64,000 nt of DNA, from the NCBI GenBank assembly GCA_035532735.1, contig DATKQM010000055.1, positions 1 through 64,000 on the forward strand, written 5' to 3'. The notes beneath the pieces are model-generated. The model searched no databases, had not been told where the DNA came from, and saw only the letters and a list, made by a program, of their open reading frames with translations. The position numbers and the translations under genes were made by a program. The stretch comes from Chersky-840 sp035532735. GTDB taxonomy: Bacteria; Actinomycetota; Acidimicrobiia; Acidimicrobiales; UBA8190. Of this stretch, positions 59,093-64,000 are shown piece by piece (position 1 is the first letter of the stretch; every line of letters starts with the position of its first letter).

Positions 59093-60184
59093 TCAGGCGA
59101 TCTTGGCCGCGAACTCCTCGACGAGCCGGGCGAACTCCCGGCGACGCTCGATCATGGGCATGTGCCCACATCGGGGGAGCTCGACGAGCTCGGAGCGGGG
59201 CAGTGCCACCGCCGTGCGCCGCGCATGGCGGGGAGGAGTGAGGCGATCGTTCGAACCCACGACGACGAGCGCGGGGAGATCGATCGACCCCAGCCATTTC
59301 GACAAGTCGAAGAGTGCGAGCGCGGGAATGAGCTCGGCCACTGTCGACGGCGCCGTCGCCAGGTGGAGGCCCTCCACGAATCGGACCTGGGCCGGCGGCG
59401 CCTCGGCCCCGAACCCGACCCGGGTGAGCCACCAGCGCAGGTCCGGGGACGCCACGGTGCGCACACCCCACCGGTCGGCCAGGCTCATGGCGCGCGCGGA
59501 GGCCGGCCCGGCCAGGCGGGCCATGCCCCCGAACCCGGGCACCTTGGCGAAGGGGCCGCCGGTGGTCGACACGAGAGCCAGGCCCGCCACGCGACGATGC
59601 AACTCGTCTGCCGGCGTGTCATGGGCCAGTTGGAGGGCCACCATGCCACCCATCGAGTGCCCGACGACCAGCGCGTGCTCGACGTCGAGCGCGTCGAGCA
59701 CCGCACGGATGTCCCTGGCCATGCGGCGCACGGCGGGAGAGCCCTCCTGGGCAAGAGCGGCACGGGCATCGGCGCGCCACTCATCGACCAGACCCGGAGC
59801 ACCCGCCATGGTGAAGCCCGCTGATCCGGCCACCGATGAGCCGTGGCCCCGGAGGTCCGGCGCGATGACCCGGTGGTGCAGGGCCAGGTCGCGCAGTTGA
59901 TGTGCCCACAAGGCACTGCTCAACATGAACCCGTGCAACAACACGACCGGAGGTCCCTGGCCGCGCTCGACGACGTGGACGGCGCCCCCGTCGTCGACCT
60001 CGACAACGCGCTCGGTGCAGTCGTCGGGAACGGTCAGTCCCTCCGCCTCGATGTCATCGGCGGTGGAACGGGTCCGCGCCACCAGACGGTGCTGGGCAGC
60101 CCACCCCGCGGCCAGCGCGGCGCCGGTCCCCGCGGCCACGCCGCGCACGAGCCGACTCCGGTACAGAGGTCGCCTGTCGCTCAT
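59093..60184 (-). CDS. Alpha/beta hydrolase with N-terminal membrane anchor or signal
   Basis: 363 residues. A basic N-terminus and hydrophobic stretch ([20 protein letters not shown]) suggest a membrane anchor. The hydrolase fold has [14 protein letters not shown] (oxyanion HG), nucleophile elbow [12 protein letters not shown], an acid in [12 protein letters not shown] and the His in [13 protein letters not shown]. The substrate is unknown; such genes commonly sit between alr and tsaE in actinobacteria. ATG 60184 overlaps the alr stop by ATGA. Confidence 0.83.
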   Translation of the reverse strand: MSDRRPLYRSRLVRGVAAGTGAALAAGWAAQHRLVARTRSTADDIEAEGLTVPDDCTERVVEVDDGGAVHVVERGQGPPVVLLHGFMLSSALWAHQLRDLALHHRVIAPDLRGHGSSVAGSAGFTMAGAPGLVDEWRADARAALAQEGSPAVRRMARDIRAVLDALDVEHALVVGHSMGGMVALQLAHDTPADELHRRVAGLALVSTTGGPFAKVPGFGGMARLAGPASARAMSLADRWGVRTVASPDLRWWLTRVGFGAEAPPAQVRFVEGLHLATAPSTVAELIPALALFDLSKWLGSIDLPALVVVGSNDRLTPPRHARRTAVALPRSELVELPRCGHMPMIERRREFARLVEEFAAKIA

Positions 60185-61401
60185 CGCGGAGCCTCCCGGT
60201 CGACGACCACGCGCGGCACACGGGGCCCGATGCCACAGAACACTTCGTGCGAGATGGTGCCGAGCATCTCCGCCCACTCCGGCGCGGTGAGCGACTCGGA
60301 CCCCTGCTCGCCGATGAGCACGACGTCGTCACCCACGGCCACGTCGTCATCGGGGCCGCAGTCCACCACGATCTGGTCCATCGTCACCATCCCGGCCAGA
60401 GGGCGGCGCCGGCCACCCACGAGGACGGTACCGCCCAGGGTGAAGTAGCGCCGGGGCACGCCGTCGGCGTACCCGAGAGGAACCGTGGCGACCGTCGAAG
60501 CAGCCGGCAAGCCGTAGAGACGCCCGTACGAGGGACGCTCATAGGCATCGAGGCGTCGCAGAAGTGTCACCTTGGCCCGCAGCGACAGGACGGGACGCAG
60601 CGCCCGGGCCCCGGTGACCTCCATCACCTGTGTCACCGCCGCGTCGACCATGGGGAAGGGAGGGACCCCGTACAGAGCGATCCCGCACCGTGCCATGTCC
60701 AGGCGGGCCGTCGGATACCCGAGGGCGCCGGCGGAATTGGCGGCGTGGACCATCGGTGGCGCGAGCCCGGCGCGCGCCAGGAGGTCTCGTGCCTCTCCGA
60801 GGCTTCGAATCTGGCCCTCGGTGAAGGCCCGGTCCTCGGCGTCGATGCCGTCGGCCACGGGGAAGTGTGTCCACAACGCCGCGAAGCGAAGCGACGGTTG
60901 CGCCACCACGGCTCGGACGATCTCGAGGAGCTCGGCGGGTGCCGCGCCGACGCGGTGCATACCGGTGTCGACCTTGACGTGGACATCGGTGACCGCTCCG
61001 GCGCGCGTCGAGGCCGCGCCGGCGGCCTCAGCGCCAAGCAGCGAATAGAGGGCCAGCGTGAGCCCGCGCCCCACGACATCGGCCATGGCCTCGGCGGGTG
61101 GCTCGGCCAGGACGAGCACGGGGGCGAGGATGCCGGCCTCGAGCAGCTGGATGCCCTCGTCGGGAGTGGCCACCGCCAGCCAGGTGGCCCCGCCCTCCAA
61201 GGCGGCCCGGGCCACGGCGATCGCCCCGTGCCCGTAGCCGTCCGCCTTGACCACGGCGCACAGCGCGCCCGGCGCGGCCACGGCGCTGAGCAACGACGCG
61301 TTGTGGCGGACCGCACCCAGGTCGATCTCGGCCCACACCGGGCGCGTCCGCGCCTGGGCCGGCGTCGACAGGGCTTGGCGACCGACGTCGGACGGGCTCA
61401 T
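60181..61401 (-). CDS. alr: Alanine racemase
   Basis: 406 residues, PLP enzyme making D-alanine for peptidoglycan. It has the PLP Lys in LCAVVKADGYGHGAIAVAR, HVKVDTGMHRVG, ARCGIALYGVPP and the second-domain catalytic Tyr region STVATVPLGYADGVPRRYF. ATG 61401 overlaps the nnrD stop by ATGA; an upstream ATG 61422 exists. Lies in a cell-wall and repair operon after glmS and acpS. Confidence 0.95.
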   Translation of the reverse strand: MSPSDVGRQALSTPAQARTRPVWAEIDLGAVRHNASLLSAVAAPGALCAVVKADGYGHGAIAVARAALEGGATWLAVATPDEGIQLLEAGILAPVLVLAEPPAEAMADVVGRGLTLALYSLLGAEAAGAASTRAGAVTDVHVKVDTGMHRVGAAPAELLEIVRAVVAQPSLRFAALWTHFPVADGIDAEDRAFTEGQIRSLGEARDLLARAGLAPPMVHAANSAGALGYPTARLDMARCGIALYGVPPFPMVDAAVTQVMEVTGARALRPVLSLRAKVTLLRRLDAYERPSYGRLYGLPAASTVATVPLGYADGVPRRYFTLGGTVLVGGRRRPLAGMVTMDQIVVDCGPDDDVAVGDDVVLIGEQGSESLTAPEWAEMLGTISHEVFCGIGPRVPRVVVDREAPR

Positions 61402-62768
61402 CGCCGCATCCCCGACAGCCATCTGCCGATGAGCTCGGCGAGGTCCCCGGCGACGAGCCCCTCGGGTGAGCCGAGCTCGGCCGCCCGGCCGTGAACATGC
61501 GCGGCCAGCGCGGCGGCGTGGTGCAGCCCGACGCCGCGGGCCACGAACGCCCCGATCACGCCCGACAGCACGTCGCCGGTCCCCGCCGTGGCCAGGCGAG
61601 GCGACCCTGCGGTGGCCAACAACACGCTCCCAACGGGCTCGGCCACGACGGTCGTCGGGCCCTTCAGCAACACCACGGCCCCGCAGCGCTGCGCCAACGC
61701 CGTCGCGGCGGCGATCCGATCGGTGCCCGGTGGTGCTCCCGCCAACCGGGTGAACTCCCCGTCGTGAGGGGTGAGCACCGCCGTGGGGCCCAACGCCGTG
61801 CCGATCTCTTCCCCCGTGCCGAGGGCAAAGAGGCCGTCGGCGTCGACCACGACGGGCACCGACGCCGAGGTGACGAGCCCACGGACATCCGCGACGGTGG
61901 CGTCGGTTCGACCCAGACCAGGACCGACCACCAAGGCCCGGCACCGTTGCGACATGGCGAGCGCCTCGGCGGCCCAGCCCGCCACCGGCAGCGATGCCCC
62001 GACGGCCTCGCTCACGGGAAGGTCGGAGAGGTCCCCACCGGGGATGCCCAGACGCACCATCCCCGCCCCGGCGCGGTAGGCGGCGCGCGCGCACAGGCCC
62101 GCCGCGCCGGTCATGCCCGGCGATCCCGCCACCACCGCCAACGCCGAGAGCCACTTATGCGCGTCGCGTGGGCGGGGTGCGAGCAGGCGCGCCACATCGG
62201 CGTCCTCGATCACCCACATCCTCGCCCGACCCACGTCGAGGCCGATGTCGGCCACCTCCACCCGTCCGGCCAGCAACGATCCGTCGCCTTGGACGAGTCC
62301 GGTCTTGAGCGCCGCGAACGTCACCGTCAGATCGGCCCGCAGGGGCTCGCCGCACGCTTCACCGGTGTCACCGTTCACACCCGATGGAATGTCCACGGCA
62401 AGCACCGGCACTCCGGCCGGCACCGCCGGGGCCCGGTAGGTGCCGCGGAACCCCGTCCCGTAGGCGGCGTCGATCACCAGGTCGACGGTTCCTGCCGTCC
62501 CGATGCGATCGGGGGCCGCGGTGGCCTCGACGACGGTCACTGCGGCACCACGTCGGCGCAGACGAGCCGCAGCCACCCGACCATCGGCACCGTTGTTGCC
62601 CTTCCCGGCCACGACCACCACGTGTCGTCCGTAGCTGCCGCCCAGAAGTCGCAGCGCCCAGGTGGCCACGGCCGTCCCGGCTCGTTCGACGAGGGTCTCC
62701 TCCGACACGGTGCGCAGCGCCTCGGCGTCGACAGCGTGCATTTCCTCCACCCGCAGCACCGGCTTCAC
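61398..62768 (-). CDS. nnrD: Bifunctional NAD(P)H-hydrate epimerase / dehydratase
   Basis: 456 residues. The N-terminal YjeF_N epimerase domain has VVVVAGKGNNGADGRVAAAR and LVIDAAYGTGFRG. The C-terminal carbohydrate-kinase-like dehydratase has VAGSPGMTGAAGLCARAAYR, VLTPHDGEFTRL and LATAGTGDVLSGVIGAFVA with the catalytic Asp. It repairs hydrated NADH and NADPH. ATG 62768 overlaps the acpS stop by ATGA. Both activities appear intact. Confidence 0.95.
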   Translation of the reverse strand: MKPVLRVEEMHAVDAEALRTVSEETLVERAGTAVATWALRLLGGSYGRHVVVVAGKGNNGADGRVAAARLRRRGAAVTVVEATAAPDRIGTAGTVDLVIDAAYGTGFRGTYRAPAVPAGVPVLAVDIPSGVNGDTGEACGEPLRADLTVTFAALKTGLVQGDGSLLAGRVEVADIGLDVGRARMWVIEDADVARLLAPRPRDAHKWLSALAVVAGSPGMTGAAGLCARAAYRAGAGMVRLGIPGGDLSDLPVSEAVGASLPVAGWAAEALAMSQRCRALVVGPGLGRTDATVADVRGLVTSASVPVVVDADGLFALGTGEEIGTALGPTAVLTPHDGEFTRLAGAPPGTDRIAAATALAQRCGAVVLLKGPTTVVAEPVGSVLLATAGSPRLATAGTGDVLSGVIGAFVARGVGLHHAAALAAHVHGRAAELGSPEGLVAGDLAELIGRWLSGMRR

Positions 62769-63199
62769 GGCATCGTCCTGTCATGGCGGTGGCTCGGGCC
62801 CTCGGCCACGACGGTCGCCACCGCCATGGTGTCGGTATGGGTCAGCGACAGATGCCACCGTCTCACACCTCGGCCGACACTCAATGCCGCGGCACGCCCC
62901 GACAGCGCCAGCCCCGGTTCGCCATTGTCGGACCGGACCACCTCGACGTCGCGAAACCCCGCCGCCCCCACACCCACGCCCAGAGCCTTCAACACCGCTT
63001 CTTTGGCGGCGAAGCGGACAGCGAGACGAGGACCGGGGTCGCGGCTGCGGTGCGCGTAGGCCTGCTCGGTCTCGGTGAACAGACGATCCACGATGCCCGG
63101 CCGGCGTTCCATGACCCGTCGGAACCGCACCACGTCGACGGCATCGACGCCGATGCCGCGAACTCCCCCTGCACCGAGGTCGTGGCGGGGCGCGGTCAC
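62765..63199 (-). CDS. acpS: Holo-acyl-carrier-protein synthase
   Basis: 144 residues of the 4'-phosphopantetheinyl transferase fold: GIGVDAVDVVRFRRVMERR (Mg-binding Asp) and RLAVRFAAKEAVLKALGVG (signature FAAKEAxxKALG), then LSLTHTDTMAVATVVA. It attaches the phosphopantetheine arm of CoA to ACP. GTG 63199 overlaps the glmS stop as GTGA. A Nudix CoA pyrophosphatase gene lies elsewhere in the window but is not in this operon. Confidence 0.94.
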   Translation of the reverse strand: MTAPRHDLGAGGVRGIGVDAVDVVRFRRVMERRPGIVDRLFTETEQAYAHRSRDPGPRLAVRFAAKEAVLKALGVGVGAAGFRDVEVVRSDNGEPGLALSGRAAALSVGRGVRRWHLSLTHTDTMAVATVVAEGPSHRHDRTMP

Positions 63200-64000
63200 T
63201 CCACCGTGACGGTCTTGGCCAGGTTCCGAGGCCGGTCGACGTTGTGTCCGTGCAACCGGGCGATGTGATACGCCAACAACTGCAGCGGCACGACGTCGAG
63301 GACCGGCGCGAACAGCGGATGGGTCTCGGGCACCCACAGGACCTCGTCGGCCTGCGCGGCCGTGTCCTGGTCACCTTCGTTGGCCACGAGGACGACCGTG
63401 GCACCCCGCGCCTTGACCTCGGCCACGTTGCCCATCATCTTCGCCCACAAATGGGTGCGGGTGGCCACGCCCACGACCACGGTGCCCGGGACGATCAACG
63501 CGATCGGGCCGTGCTTGAGCTCCCCGGCGGGATACCCCTCGGCGCGCAGGTAGGAGATCTCCTTGAGCTTCAATGCACCCTCGAGAGCGACGGGGAACCC
63601 GACGTGGCGTCCCAGGAAGAAGAAGTCCCGGGTGTCGGTGAACTTGGCGGCGATCGCGGCCACCTCTGCCTCTCGCTCGGGCGAGAGCGTCTGTTGCACG
63701 AGCTCGGGCAGCTTGGCCAGGTCGTCGAACAGGACGCGCGCGTCGGCGGGGGTTTCGAATCCCCGCAGCTGCGCCAGATACAGCGCCAGCAGCTCGAGGG
63801 CGACGACCTGGGTCAGGTGCGTCTTGGTGGCGGCCACGCCGACTTCGGGTCCGGCCCGGGTGTAGAGGACGCCGTCGGCCTCCCGGGCCATCGACGAGTC
63901 CACCACGTTGGAGATGACCATGATCTTGGCGTCCCATTGGCGGGCCTCGCGCATGGCCTGGAGCGTGTCGATGGTCTCGCCCGACTGGCTGACGCCCACC
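63196..64000 (-). CDS. glmS: Glucosamine-6-phosphate synthase (isomerising), C-terminal part, cut by the window edge
   Basis: Only the sugar-isomerase end is present (about 267 residues). SIS domains show SQSGETIDTLQAMREAR, SSMAREADGVLYTRAGPEVG and VAATKTHLTQVVALELLALY. The C-terminus has LKLKEISYLRAEGYPAGELK, HGPIALI and ends RPRNLAKTVTVE, the closing phrase of GlmS. The N-terminal glutaminase lies beyond the right edge. The enzyme makes glucosamine-6-phosphate for the cell wall. It is the first gene seen of the long operon to tsaD. Confidence 0.96.
   Translation of the reverse strand, partial: VGVSQSGETIDTLQAMREARQWDAKIMVISNVVDSSMAREADGVLYTRAGPEVGVAATKTHLTQVVALELLALYLAQLRGFETPADARVLFDDLAKLPELVQQTLSPEREAEVAAIAAKFTDTRDFFFLGRHVGFPVALEGALKLKEISYLRAEGYPAGELKHGPIALIVPGTVVVGVATRTHLWAKMMGNVAEVKARGATVVLVANEGDQDTAAQADEVLWVPETHPLFAPVLDVVPLQLLAYHIARLHGHNVDRPRNLAKTVTVE

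Noticed and set aside
59093..60184. Considered a serine beta-lactamase or D-Ala-related enzyme because of its place after alr
   Set aside because: The motifs are those of an ordinary alpha/beta hydrolase (HGFM, GHSMGG, late His); no SxxK motif.

Overview
The window is a high-GC actinobacterial chromosome segment. The best guess is a member of the class Acidimicrobiia, inferred from gene content and not from a marker-gene tree. Supporting genes are two WhiB regulators, GuaB3, a DUF2342 protein, a UPF0182 protein, a YlbL-type PDZ/Lon protease, an Sdh1-type succinate dehydrogenase and a decaprenylphosphoryl-arabinose pathway. Many genes start with GTG, and 1-4 nt ATGA/GTGA/TGATG overlaps are very common.

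Region 1 (1-13.2 kb) looks like an accessory island beside an initiator tRNA gene. It opens with the C-terminal end of an IS256-type transposase and an IS-end-like sequence. A + strand run follows: arginine/ornithine-type permease, arcA, arcB, arcC, a P-type H+-ATPase and a PPK2-family polyphosphate:nucleotide phosphotransferase. The ATPase and PPK2 genes overlap by ATGA. Next come, on the - strand, an overlapping trio of two PRC-barrel proteins and a 40-residue membrane protein, a complete ISL3-type insertion sequence with an 8-bp target duplication, and a tyrosine integrase broken by two frameshifts directly at the 3' end of tRNA-fMet. Together this reads as an acid-stress / low-oxygen energy module: ammonia and ATP from arginine, proton export, and nucleotide recharging from polyphosphate.

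Region 2 (13.2-30 kb) is cell-envelope and regulatory core: UPF0182 membrane protein, a DivIVA coiled-coil protein with an unusual Cys/His C-terminal domain, PDZ/Lon protease, HEAT-repeat protein, MreB, an HtrA-like protein whose catalytic residues appear lost, a DUF2342 protein, a FtcD-like protein between two WhiB genes, and a MoxR AAA+/vWA pair.

Region 3 (30-43.2 kb) is central carbon, C1 and purine metabolism: sdhCAB, SCP2-like protein, mdh, icd, metF, folD, purH, purN, sucD, sucC and a free-standing B12-binding mutase subunit. Region 4 (43.3-46.5 kb) is the three-gene set for decaprenylphosphoryl-arabinose (phosphoribosyltransferase, DprE1, DprE2). Its DprE1 has Ala where the mycobacterial enzyme has the drug-reactive Cys.

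Region 5 (46.5-64 kb) is housekeeping on the - strand: methyltransferase, UvrD/PcrA helicase, guaA, guaB3, a Nudix CoA pyrophosphatase, groES-groEL under a perfect CIRCE operator, and a tightly packed operon read as glmS-acpS-nnrD-alr-hydrolase-udg-tsaE-tsaB-rimI-tsaD. glmS runs off the right edge.

The most novel-looking items are the ATPase-PPK2 coupling with its Cys-rich ATPase tail, the DivIVA/phage-head-like fusion, the HtrA-like pseudoprotease next to mreB, the small-membrane-protein/PRC-barrel trio and the Cys-to-Ala DprE1. No CRISPR array, rRNA or prophage was seen.
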